From Eonycteris spelaea (taxonomy: Eukaryota; Chordata; Mammalia; Chiroptera; Pteropodidae): a DNA stretch of 64,000 nt. The DNA is taken from the NCBI GenBank assembly GCA_003508835.1, contig PUFA01000723.1, positions 36,084 to 100,083 of the forward strand. The letters are read 5' to 3'. Position numbers and translations under genes: made by a program. Below the pieces are notes generated by a model, which was not told the origin of the DNA, searched no databases, and worked only from the letters and a program-made list of their open reading frames with translations. Shown piece by piece: positions 55,501-64,000 of the stretch (its first letter is position 1; each line of letters opens with the position of its first letter).

Positions 55501-57756
55501 TCACTATAGACTTAAAACGGGTGAATTTTATACCATGTCAATAATACCTCGATGAAGCTGTTAAGTGTGTGTTACACAAGGAATGATTTAGTCAACGATT
55601 CTGGAAGGTTTCCCATCTGAAAACACTCCCCAAATGTCAAAAACCTTGTCTATAAGGGAAGCACTGGATTCTGAGACCTCTGACAGCAATTTTGGGAGCT
55701 TGTGGAATCTGGCCTGTTGAATTGGGGAGTCACAGGTCTGTCGGAGACAGCAGGAACATTCTGACCTGGTCTTACGAGTGTGCTGTCAGAGCAGAAGACC
55801 ACTGAACACATCGCAACCCTCCTATGGCGAGTAAACACACTGCTCGCAGGCTCAAAGGTTTCTAGAATCTGTTGCTTTTTTCACCCCATGTTGCGTCTGC
55901 TCCCTGACAACTGAGAACACTCAGTGTGTGTGTGAGTGTCTGGGATTTCTCTCTGGAACCCTCTCCCAAGGTCAACCCACAGAATCAGATTCATTTACGA
56001 GTGAGAGTACGATTCTGTTTGGTAAAGCACAGGAAAACAACTGAATGACATCACATAATGCCTTAATCGCATTGTCTCATAAGATGTTTATCCTAGGGTA
56101 CTTATTCACTATTCTAAATTTGGCTCTGGTTGTTTTGGGAAGACTTGCACTTTAATCAAAGTTTTATTAATTCTCCTGTGATTCATTAATGATGTTCAGC
56201 AGGAAAAATAACTCCTTTCATCAAAGAGTGATTCAAACTACAGAAAATTATGGAGAATAATATTAGACACCTGTGCCCATCTACCTACCACTGGCTCTCG
56301 TCAGACTGAACACAATCTGACAACTGTTCAGATCACTCTGAGATTTTTATTCGAATATAACAAAACACTCTAAACAAGTCACAATTGAAGGCATCTGTGC
56401 AGCCCTCACGGATGCCTGCCCTCCCTCCTTTTTCTCTCCTGAATTTGATGAGTTGTATTCTCATTCAGGTTTTTATACATTTGCCAATAACTTATCCATA
56501 AAATATATGTTCCTGTTTTGCGTGATTTAGGATTTTATGTGAATGGCCTCTGACTGTACTTAACTTTCTGCATGCAGCCGTGATCCCTTTAGGAGAGAAA
56601 CTCCTGAGAACCTTTCCTGAGCGGCTGGACCTCTGAAACAGTCACACTTCAGGGGACAATCTCCAGGCCCTTCCTGTCACTCACCCTGATTCCAGGGGTT
56701 CTGATCTTCATCAGAATCATCCTCAGGAGATTTTGCGGTACGTTTCTTAGGATTCATGAAAGCTGGGAGGGTAGCATTGAGACCTAAAAGAAGCAAAATA
56801 TTTGTTCTTTAAGAGACAGCATGAGAAGTGGGTGGGATGCTGGAAAGCAGCAGGGGCAGTAAAGCTCGTCAGCCGCCTGTTAGATCTGAACAAGGGCCAG
56901 AAGGAGAGAAACTCGGCAGGATGCAAGTCTGAGCACCTCTGTGGCCGCTCCCGCCCCTAACGCCTGCACAGGAGCAGAAGGTGGGAAGCTTCCCTGGGAC
57001 TTATCCCCACACAAAAGGAAAGAAGGGGACACTTGCTGCAGCCTAATCAGAAGCCATGGCCTATAGAGGGAAAGAGGAACGGCTATGTGTTCCCAGGCCT
57101 GTGTGGACCCAGAACTTGTTGTTACCTAGACTAGTCATGGTGTCGTAGTTTCTCTTCATGTACACATAGCTGTATTTCTGTGAGTTTCCCAGCTTTGCCC
57201 ATTCTTCCTTCGAGAAGTATTTGCAAATATCCTTGAAGGCCTAGAAAACAAAGAAAAATGATTCCAGGCAGCAACTCAGGTACCGTATCTGACCTTCAGC
57301 TGAGACTCTTCCTCTACCACAGTACCTCTGTGTAGGATCTATAAACTGCAGATATTAACTCTTCTTGGTCGATGTCATGGCTAACTGAGATAGCAAGGGT
57401 AACATTTCTTAGTCAATCCCCTGGCATGCATTGGTGCTTACTGATGGTGGCAGGATCTCTTCTTTCCTCCCTGAATAAACTGAGAATCATCAGATAAGGT
57501 ACAAGGTCACAGACATTGTTTTCTCCAGGGATGAGAGGTAAGTTCTGAGTGAATATGGGAAGCTCCTGAGGCTCTGCATCTCCCTGGCACCTTGCTTCTT
57601 GTCCCACTGCCTCTGACTTTACCTCCTCAGAAATATACACCCTACACTGTCCCCTGGGCCACACCTCTTCCTTCCAGATGACCTCACCTTGCATTTCTCC
57701 TCCGATTTCTGGGAATCCTTCCTGGAGCTTTTTGCAAAGGAGCTGCCTCTGTTCAT
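43352..57756 (-). CDS. SSX family protein (synovial sarcoma X)
   Basis: Six coding exons on the minus strand join to 615 nt, 204 residues: exons at 57756-57688, 57240-57126, 56783-56685, 55150-55110, 44313-44175 and 43503-43352. Each internal intron starts GT and ends AG, and phases agree (0, 1, 1, 0, 1). The product has a 23-residue leader, a KRAB-like domain (residues 24-62, with [11 protein letters not shown] and YVYMKRNY), an acidic linker (DDSDEDQ) and a C-terminal SSXRD with WAHRLRERK and VVYEEISDP. Human SSX proteins are 188 residues with the same exon order. They are nuclear, expressed mainly in testis, and SSXRD binds nucleosomes carrying H2A K119 ubiquitin. The usual acidic end after ISDP is lost through a one-base shift near 43420, giving a longer unrelated tail. 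Expression is not shown by the sequence. Confidence 0.93.
43740..44030. repeat. L2/MIR-type fragments in the last SSX intron
   Basis: 'ACTGTGGGTCAGACATTGAGCTGAGGGCTGGGGATACAA' and 'TTATTCCCATTTTATGGACTAGGAATCTGGAGCTCAGAG' are typical decayed L2 or MIR phrases. They lie between SSX exons 6 and 7, whose intron is about 670 bp. Confidence 0.55.
44175..44313 (-). CDS. SSX exon 6 (pre-SSXRD region)
   Basis: Encodes 46 residues plus one base, starting E-M-P-K-K and continuing with [22 protein letters not shown], comparable to human MPKKPAEEGND...PGKP. The donor is GCAG|GTAAGG. The acceptor (GAAAAG|GAGATG) has a weak pyrimidine tract, so the exon start could be off by a few codons. Confidence 0.85.
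44720..45305 (+). mobile_element. L1 3' end nested within the L1 5' UTR
   Basis: 'CCGATGTTCATAGCAGCATTATTCACAGTGGCCAGGACATGGAAG' to '...CCAATAAACTTAATAAAAAAAC'. It interrupts 'ATTATAAAATAAC / ATGAGAATCTCCTGAAGTCCAG', sequence that is continuous in L1 5' ends. Confidence 0.8.
44811..44860. repeat. (TATC)n/(GATA)n palindrome
   Basis: Six TATC units are followed directly by GATA units around a central CTAG (44834-44837). This gives perfect inverted arms of about 22 bp with no spacer, extending into TA-rich sequence. Confidence 0.95.
47877..48760 (+). pseudogene. L1 ORF1, broken
   Basis: ORF1 sequence from 'ATAAGATGAGAAAACAAAGAAAC' with [15 protein letters not shown]... coiled coil in a shifted frame after an early stop, then the RNA-binding part to 'ACAAGAAATGTTAAGGGCC' at the ORF1/ORF2 spacer. 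Several stops and frameshifts. Confidence 0.8.
48836..52610 (+). pseudogene. L1 ORF2, broken
   Basis: Endonuclease start ([14 protein letters not shown]) at about 48.85 kb followed by stops. The reverse transcriptase region is at 50.35-50.93 kb, in frames 50352-50711 and 50620-50934. The RT active-site motif usually read FADD is FAND here (about 50.90 kb), an Asp-to-Asn change in the catalytic pair, and a frameshift follows. C-terminal segments are at 52039-52482. It cannot encode active ORF2p. Confidence 0.85.
52925..53890 (+). mobile_element. Second L1 3' end in tandem
   Basis: 5'-truncated copy (ORF2 end plus 3' UTR) duplicating 51.95-52.89 kb with many substitutions. It starts directly after the A-rich (AATAAAAT)n tail of the first L1 and ends in its own A/T-rich tail before the outer target duplication. 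The divergence argues for a separate insertion into the first tail rather than a recent duplication. Confidence 0.8.
53914..55109. other. SSX intron sequence (exon 5-6 intron, right part)
   Basis: Unique-looking intronic DNA. A 77-codon plus frame at 54056-54289 has no domain. No RNA gene or repeat recognised. Confidence 0.6.
55110..55150 (-). CDS. SSX exon 5 (small linker exon)
   Basis: A 41-nt exon with acceptor CTTTTAG|GTGGG and donor AAG|GTGAGT. It encodes [14 protein letters not shown], matching the human segment with RPQMTFG. It is recognisable because both splice sites are near-consensus and the phase fits its neighbours. Confidence 0.85.
55151..56684. other. SSX intron 4-5
   Basis: AT-rich with unassigned sequence. 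No exon with acceptable splice sites and phase besides those listed. Confidence 0.55.
56685..56783 (-). CDS. SSX exon 4 (linker)
   Basis: Acceptor CTTTTAG|GTC, donor CAGG|GTGAGTG. It encodes [14 protein letters not shown] then a D/E-rich stretch. It corresponds to the human segment with ATLPPFM. Confidence 0.9.
57126..57240 (-). CDS. SSX exon 3 (KRAB-like domain)
   Basis: Acceptor TTTTCTAG|GCC, donor CTAG|GTAAC. It encodes 38 residues plus one base: [17 protein letters not shown]... ending in TMTSL. It carries the YFSKEEW core of the SSX KRAB domain, a divergent repressor module that in SSX does not recruit TRIM28 strongly. Confidence 0.93.
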
Positions 57757-57776
57757 GGCGGTGGGCTCGGTCTGAA
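57688..57776 (-). CDS. SSX exon 2 (first coding exon)
   Basis: The ATG is at 57756-57754 in the context CCGCCATGA, a strong Kozak site. It encodes 23 residues ([11 protein letters not shown]...KCK), the same number as precede KRAB in human SSX. The donor is AAG|GTGAGG. The probable acceptor is CATCCAG at 57777-57780, leaving about 20 bp of 5' UTR in the exon. The frame remains open into the intron on both sides, so a long apparent ORF here is not one exon. Confidence 0.85.
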
Positions 57777-58309
57777 CTGGATGGGACACAGCCTGAGTTT
57801 TTCTAGTCCTAAGACCTAGGATCCTGCAGGTAGGGTGGAGAGAATGCACTGAGGGAAGGTCTCCTGAAAGGAAGGTTCTGCTTTTCTCCATCCTTGGCTT
57901 ATCCCACCCTGAGGAAGAAGGGGTGGGGAGGGAGCGGAGGAGGGAAATAGTGGGGTGGTCAGATGAGAACAGGGGCCAGAGTTCTCTGGGAGAACTGATT
58001 AAGAGGGCAGCTTTTCTGTGGGCATGATCATAGAAGCCTTGAGTCTTTGAGGGGGGTTGGCTGCTGTTGTTAGTAGTTAAGCCTGGGGTTTGCCTTATCC
58101 TGAAGGAAACATAAAATCCCTTGCTGGGGATGCAGTCACAAACAGGCGTAGTTCTACTGATGGGGTGGGGGGTGTTTTTACTCAAGAAGGGAGGTGGGAG
58201 GAAAGGCCCAGAGATCCTATGTTTTGGGTTTTCAGGAAGAGGGATGTGGGCTTTTTTCTGTTGAAAAGAAATGAGGATCGCTAATATGAGTGGATTTAGA
58301 GGCTAGTTC
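57777..58309. other. SSX intron 1
   Basis: Purine-rich, with 'GAGGAAGAAGGGGTGGGGAGGGAGCGGAGGAGG' near 57.91 kb. It is read through by a 188-codon minus-strand open frame that begins upstream and includes exon 2. I treat this as chance openness since exon 2 has good splice sites. Confidence 0.6.
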
Positions 58310-59310
58310 TGGGTTATTTGATAATTATTAGAAAAAAGGGAGTTGGAATCTCTGAGAACACAGGTGCAGCCACCACTCCCGCTGAGAATGTGGGGAGTTT
58401 TAACGCAGCAATGTGCTGCTCCCCAAACTGGGGGCAGCGGTGTCTCTCAGGGAGAGGATATTTCAGGGGTTGTGAGGCCACAAAGATTGGTGCTTTATCC
58501 CGAGGAGGCAATAAAGGAGTCCATTAGGCACAGGCTATTATTTCTGGTTGAGGAAATCTAGGGGCGTCTGGTAGAACTGGGGGTTTCTCAGGCTGAGGGG
58601 GTTTTGTCTCCCTGAGGAAGAGCGGTGAGCAGTCTTGTAAACTGGCAATAGTTTCAGTTTTAACTCTGCCTGAAAGCGATCACCGCGGAAGGCTTTCCAT
58701 CGTCCCTGAAGCCTACGGCTCTTGAGGATTATCAGCAGGCACGGCGAAGACCCAACCGCTTGGGCAATCCGCAGAGGCCCCCGGCTTTTCCAGCTCTCCC
58801 CACCCCCACCGCCCCTCTGCCTGCCCAGGGGACCCGTGGAGAGAACCTACCTCAGAAATGAAGCGGTTGTGAACTTCGGTCGATCCATGCGGAGAGGAAA
58901 ACCCGCGGTTCAGTTACCCGAGGACCGTTGACCAGTCGGAAGGGTGAGTGAGCTTGATCTGGCCAACGGAAGTCAGCGGAGAGTAGAGCGGGGCTTGGGG
59001 CAGGGGTAGGTCTATCGTCCAGGCTCCAGAGCCGCGAATGAGTTCTTAAAGTGGGTGGAGACAAAGGTTTGGCCGCACGAAGCAAGGTTTCCCTCCGCCA
59101 GAATTGACCACTCCCACTTCCGTGGTTTCATCAGCAGGCATGCTCCATGTTCCCTTTCCCTCGGTTTACGTCTCCCTTTCGTCTGCTGTGCGCTCGTCCA
59201 GGTCTATAAGTGGGCTGCATGCGGGCGCCGTCACGTCGTATCCTTCCGATCCGTCCCCTACTTACGCGGTTATGAGGTCTCTCCTAGGACCTCCTGGGAC
59301 CTCTCTTGTA
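58310..59310 (-). promoter_or_regulatory. SSX promoter region and 5' UTR exon 1
   Basis: CpG-richer than anything else in the window, especially 58.68-59.28 kb. The probable exon 1 donor is CTGAG|GTAGGTT, with the exon ending at 58851; exon 1 has no ATG in frame with exon 2 that I can assign. The transcription start is not determined, but GC-rich TATA-less sequence lies to about 59.28 kb. A decayed duplicate is at 35.5-36.4 kb. Confidence 0.7.
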
Positions 59311-59330
59311 AATTATAATTTTTAAACTCT

Positions 59331-59352
59331 GTGTGTGTGTGTGTGTGTGTGT
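59331..59352. repeat. (GT)11 microsatellite
   Basis: Eleven GT units directly upstream of the SSX promoter homology block. The decayed copy at 36.38 kb lacks it. Confidence 0.95.
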
Positions 59353-60035
59353 TTATAATTCTTTGCCATCCCTTATTCTTAGGCCGCATTTATGATGTCT
59401 GGGATAAATTGATCTTTATCCCAGAAAGCATACTGCAGGTAAATGGCTGTGGCGATCGCGTCTTTATGAGCATGATTGTGATGCTACAAATGGTAAGAAA
59501 CATTTATTTTCATCTGTTTTGAAAACTAAGGTTATATACCATTGAAAATGTTTGAAATGGCGTACTTCTATTGGTGCACAGTGGGAAATGTTGAGCAGAT
59601 ACGGTGGTTCCTTTTGACCTTGTTTCTTCAAATACCAGAGCAGTTTCCTGTCTTCCGTTTTAGGATCCATTCTGTCTTCAACACACTACTAAAGTGGGAA
59701 GTTAGCAGTGATTTATTATTCAAGGAAAGAATTTTTAAAAAATTAGTACATGTTTAGTACATGTAGTAAATCTTCAAAATGCCAAATGCCTGCCAATGCC
59801 AAAATGCATAAAATTATGCAAGGGCAATAGTGGTTGGTACATGCTTACAATCTATCAGTTATTCATGTAATAGTGATTTTAACTGCTATTATCTGTAAAG
59901 TCATTTGTCAGCTTTTGGATATTGCATGTGTGTTCTAGGGATTTTCACACAGCCTCAGTAACATCCAGACTTTGGACGATGCATCTCAGATAAAAAGACA
60001 GTGTTCTTGAAATATCACAAATTTCCTTTAGACTT
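59353..60035. other. Upstream flank of SSX, no gene recognised
   Basis: AT-rich sequence with small open frames only (longest 71 codons) and no recognised repeat until the antisense L1. Confidence 0.5.
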
Positions 60036-60039
60036 TCTA

Positions 60040-63000
60040 AAAATTTTTTTTCAATTAGAGTTGACATTCATTATTATATGTGTATTAGTTTCAGGTGACA
60101 GCATTAGTCTTAGACATTTACATAATTTATGACATGACACCCCCTATTATGGATAGTTATAAAATATCTGTATTCCCCATGCACGTACTTCACATCCCCA
60201 TGATTATTTTGTAACTATCCACTTCAACTTATTATTTCCTTCACCTTTTCCGCTCACCCACTCAACCCCCCTCCCATCTGGCATCACCAATATTTCTTTG
60301 ATCTATGAGTCTATTTTATTTTGTTTGTTCATTTATTTTGTTCTTTAGATCCCACATATAAGTGAAAACATGGTGTTTTTCTTCCTCTGACTTATTTCAC
60401 TTAGCATAATACTCTCTGGGTCCATCCGTGTCACTGTAAATGGTAAGCCTTACATATTTTTTATACCTGAGTAATAGTCCATTGTATATATCTACCACTT
60501 CTTGTTATCCAGTCGGCTATTGATGGGCACTTAGGTTGATTCCATATCTTGGCTATTTAAATAGCGCTGAAGTGAACACAGGGGTGCATACATCTTTTTG
60601 AATTAGTGTTTTGTTTTTATTTCAGGTAAATACTCAGAAGGACTACTGCTGGGTCATAAGGTAGTCCTATTCTAATTGTTCAAGAAACCTCCAAACTGTT
60701 TTCCATAGTATCTGCAGCAATTTTCAGTCCTACCAACAGTGCACGAGGGTTCATTTTCTCCACATCCTTGCCAACACTTGTTGTTTCTTTTATTGATTGA
60801 TGATACCATTCTGACAGGTGTGAGATGATATCATATTGTGGTTCTGTTTGCATTTCTTTGATTATTAGTGACATTGAACATCCTTTCATCTGTCTGTTGA
60901 CCATCTGTATGTCCTCTTTGGGAAAATGTTTATTAAGGTCTCCTGCCCATTTTTAAACTAAATTGTTTGGTTATTTTTTGGTGGTGTTTTATGAGTTCTC
61001 ATATGTTTTGGATATTAACCCCTTATCAGATATATCATAGCCAAATGTCTTCTCCCACTCAGTAAGTTGTCTTTTCCTTTTGCTGATGGATCCCTTGGCT
61101 GTGCAAAAACTCTTTAGTTTGATGCAGTCCCATTTGTTTATTTTTTATTTTGCCTCTCTTTCCTGAGAAGATATATCAGGAAAAATATCACTAAGAACAA
61201 TGTCAGAGAATTTACTGTCTCTGTTTTTTTTTTCTAGGAGTGTTATGGTTTGGGTCTTACATTTAAGTCTTAAACTATTATGAATTTATTCTTGTATGTG
61301 GTGTAAAAAGGTGGTCCAGTTTCATTTGTTTGCATGTATCGGTCCCATTTTTTCCAACAATATTTATTGAAGAGACTCTCTTTACCTATTGAATATTCTT
61401 GCCTTCTTTGTCATAGACCGATTAACCAGGTAGATGTGGGTTCGTTTCTGGGCTCTGTATTCTGTTCCCTGAACTATGTCTTGTTTTCATGTTAGCAACA
61501 TGCTGCTTTCATTACTATAGCCTTGTAGTATATATTGATATCAGGTAGCATGATACCTCCAACTTTCTCTTTCTTCCTCAAGATTGCTTTGTTTAATGGG
61601 CCTTTGTGGTTCATCATAAACTTTGGGATTATTCGTTCTCATTCTGTGAAAAATGTCATTGATATTTTGATAAGGATGACATTGAATCTGTAGATTGCTT
61701 TGGGTAGTGTGGACATTTCAACAATGTGAATTCTTCCTATCTGTGAGCACTACTATACTTCCCATTTATTTGTATCTTCCTCAGGTTCTTCAATGTTATA
61801 GTTTTCTGTGTATAGGTCTTTTACCTCTTTGGTTAATTTTATTCCCAGGTTTTTTTTCTTTTTGATGCAAATGTAAATAGAATTCTCTTATTTTTTTCTT
61901 TCTGGTAGTTTGTTACTGGTATAAACATGAAACCAATTTATGAATATTAATTTTGCATCCTACTAGTTTACCGAATTCATTTATTAGTTTCTAATGGGTT
62001 TGTGGTGGAATCTTTAGGGTTCTCTCTCTATAGTATCGTGTCATCTGCAAATAATGACAGTTTTACTGCTTCCTTTCCAATTTGGGTATCTTTGATTTCT
62101 TTTCTTTGTTGTGGTTAGGACTTCCAATACTACATTGCATAGAAGTGGTGAAAGTGAACATCCTTGTTTTGTTTCTGATCTTAAAGAAAAAAGCTTTCAG
62201 CTTTTCACCGTTGAGTATGATGTTAGCTGTCGGTTTGCCATATATGGCTTTTATTATGTTGAGGTGTGTTCCCTGTATCCTTGTGAGTGGGATTGATCTT
62301 CTGGCTGACTGGCTGTGAGGGCTGTTCATGACTACAGTGGACAAACTGTTGTTCGGGGATGGACTCCATGAAGCAGGAGTCACTTTTGGGGTTCTGGTGC
62401 CAGCTGAGAGTCTGCCCGTCGAGTGTATGATATAGGGAGTTGGACGAGTGGTGCTCTGATGTGTCTAAAGCTGGCTAAAGGGTTTGTTGGCTCTGGAGCT
62501 TCCAGAGAGGGCCTCCGATGCAGATCAATGTCAGCCGCTGCTTGTGCCTGGCTTGGAGCCGCCACATAGGAGCTACAAAGTGATGTGTAGTTGATTGCCC
62601 TTGTGCTGTTCTGGGAGGTGCTTACGCATGTCTGTGCCTATAAACGAGGCTGGCTGCTATGTTGCTGGGCTTGGGACCTTTTGGTGGGTACTATGATATG
62701 AGCCACCACTTGGGAGTGGGTTTGTGGCTGCTTAGTTGAAGCTACGTTCCAAACCAAGACTGGCTGTTATATATGTGATTTGTGACCAACTGATGGGCGT
62801 TACAATGCCAGTTGTGACTGGGTGCAGCTTGAACCACTTAGCAGAGGTTCAGGGCACGGTGAGGCCAGCTGCTGTTTGTTTGGGATTTATGGACATTTGA
62901 GAGATTTTGGGAAAGTCTGCAGAGTGAGGCGAGACAGGCCACTTGTGTGGAAAAGACCATGGAAGGTTTGAGCTGGTCAGGCAAGTTGGGTGGGAACTCA

Positions 63001-63672
63001 GGGAATCACCAGGGGCGTGGTGAACAGTGTTTAGGTTAGGAGAGCTCAGATTTGGTGCCTGCCTGTACCTGCCATCTGGGTGGGACGAGATTTCCATAAA
63101 GAAACAATGGCTCCTGCCAGTGCTTCTATCCCGGGAAGAGCTGCCCTTGACCCCTGTCCCTCTAGCCCTCCTTCTGAAGGTAGTCATTCAGTTCTTCCTG
63201 GTGTGACCTTGTCACTTTTTCAGCTGCTGCGCCTCTGCTGGAGACCAGAATGAGTGAGTTTGTGAGGGAGCGAGTCCATGTGAGGGCTTTAGAACAGGAG
63301 CACCTAGGCCACCAGCAATCCTCTGACTCACTTGAATGCAATCCCCTCTGGTTTTCACCCACCGATGCTATAGGGACTCCTCTTGCCAGCACTGGTGCTC
63401 TGGGCTGGGAAGCCCGGTGTGGGAATGGGATACCTTGTACCTCAGCCAAGACATCCCTTCTGATTCTTAATCACCACACCATGCGTTTGGGACCTCCCTG
63501 TTCCATTTCTCTGCCTCTCCTACAAGTCCCGAAGTAGCTTTTTCTTTATATCCTTAGTTATGGAAATCCTGTTCAACTAGTCTTCTCAACGATGGTGATT
63601 CTGTAATTTCGTTGTAATTTTGATGGGGTTATGGGAGAGGCGAGCACAGCGGTTACCTAGTTTGCCATTTGA
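60040..63672 (-). mobile_element. L1 antisense with internal deletion
   Basis: On the plus strand: 3' UTR (60.04-60.3 kb), ORF2 from C-terminus back to RT (60.3-62.28 kb, with 'TCTGCAAATAATGACAGTTTTACTGCTTCC' at 62.04 kb), then an abrupt change to 5' UTR (62.29-63.67 kb), ending '...GTTACCTAGTTTGCCATTTGAC', the reverse complement of an L1 start. ORF1 and the 5' half of ORF2 are missing. The 5' UTR is related to 27.2-28.4 kb. Confidence 0.85.
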
Positions 63673-63704
63673 CTTGAAGTATATACCGCGTTTGAAAAAA
63701 CAGC

Positions 63705-63790
63705 GTGTGATATGAATTTTTTGATGTGTGCTTTTCCTAAAAGACCCAATAACCAAAACACGTTTTACCCTGGAATACTAATATTTACAC
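63705..63790. repeat. Segmental duplication, copy C (left edge)
   Basis: 'TTTTTTGATGTGTGCTTTTCCTAAAAGACCCAATAACCAAAACACGTTTTACCCTGGAATACTAATATTTACAC' matches the left edges of copies A (28.42 kb) and B (36.82 kb). Confidence 0.8.
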
Positions 63791-64000
63791 TGTTGTAGCC
63801 GCCAGCCCCCAATAGACACACGGACCACCAGAAATCAGTGAGTTATAGGAAACAAACTCTTAATTCAGCCAGCTGGTCTGCCAGGGGTACGCAGACCCAA
63901 AATTAAGCAGACCCGAAATGAAAAGGTACAGAGTTTTGAGCTCTAAACCCCATTCTTCATCCTGTTTGAACACACGAGTCTATTTTTCTTCTTTTACTGT
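63791..64000 (-). mobile_element. LTR interrupting duplicon C, cut by window end
   Basis: Starts TGTTGTAGCCGCCAGCCCCCAATAGACAC, unrelated to copies A and B at that point, with ERV LTR-like composition. Read on the minus strand it would end ...GGCGGCTACAACA. No internal sequence is visible, so the element type is tentative. Confidence 0.45.

Noticed and set aside
57619..58185. 188-codon minus-strand open frame covering SSX exon 2
   Set aside because: The part before the exon 2 acceptor and after the donor has no SSX similarity; splice sites and phase support a 23-codon exon instead.
1..64000. CRISPR arrays, bacterial operons or phage genes
   Set aside because: No spaced direct repeats, no dense coding and no ribosome-binding sites; the content is mammalian throughout.

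Overview
The window is repeat-rich mammalian nuclear DNA with no prokaryotic or organellar genes. The LINE-1 (L1) 3' ends have the form seen in bats and related Laurasiatheria, and a 5S rRNA-derived retroposon at about 36.7 kb resembles the 5S-derived SINEs described in fruit bats. A bat, possibly a pteropodid, is my best inference. The one recognisable protein-coding gene belongs to the SSX family (synovial sarcoma X). In other mammals this family is clustered on the X chromosome, so the window is probably X-linked.

Layout. 1-1.27 kb: nothing recognised. 1.27-11.37 kb: a class I (gammaretrovirus-like) endogenous retrovirus with two LTRs and a broken gag-pol-env. Its pol is split by a class II (betaretrovirus/HERV-K-like) element in the opposite orientation (about 3.45-7.2 kb). 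11.4-12.0 kb: an unassigned GC-richer segment. 12-28.4 kb: old and younger L1 fragments, hAT and MIR-type repeats, a solo LTR and unique sequence. 28.4-36.4 kb: the left unit of a segmental duplication (duplicon A, an ORF2-less L1, then a decayed copy of the SSX promoter/exon 1). 36.4-36.8 kb: an L1 fragment joined to 5S-derived sequence. 36.8-43.3 kb: duplicon B. 43.35-58.9 kb: the SSX gene on the minus strand. A 9.3 kb composite L1 sits in its largest intron, between coding exons 4 and 5. 60.0-63.7 kb: an internally deleted antisense L1. 63.7-64 kb: the start of a third duplicon copy (C), cut by an LTR and then by the window end.

The SSX gene has six coding exons with consensus splice sites, adding up to a 204-residue frame: a 23-residue leader, a KRAB-like domain, a linker and a C-terminal SSXRD. 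The SSXRD core is intact, but a one-base shift relative to the usual SSX ending replaces the short acidic tail with an unrelated extension. The tandem units (duplicon plus SSX gene plus promoter) fit expansion of an SSX cluster by segmental duplication, with the left unit reduced to a promoter fossil.

Everything was read by eye. Repeat boundaries are approximate unless a target-site duplication or splice site is named. Repeat family names are given only where the sequence was recognisable.
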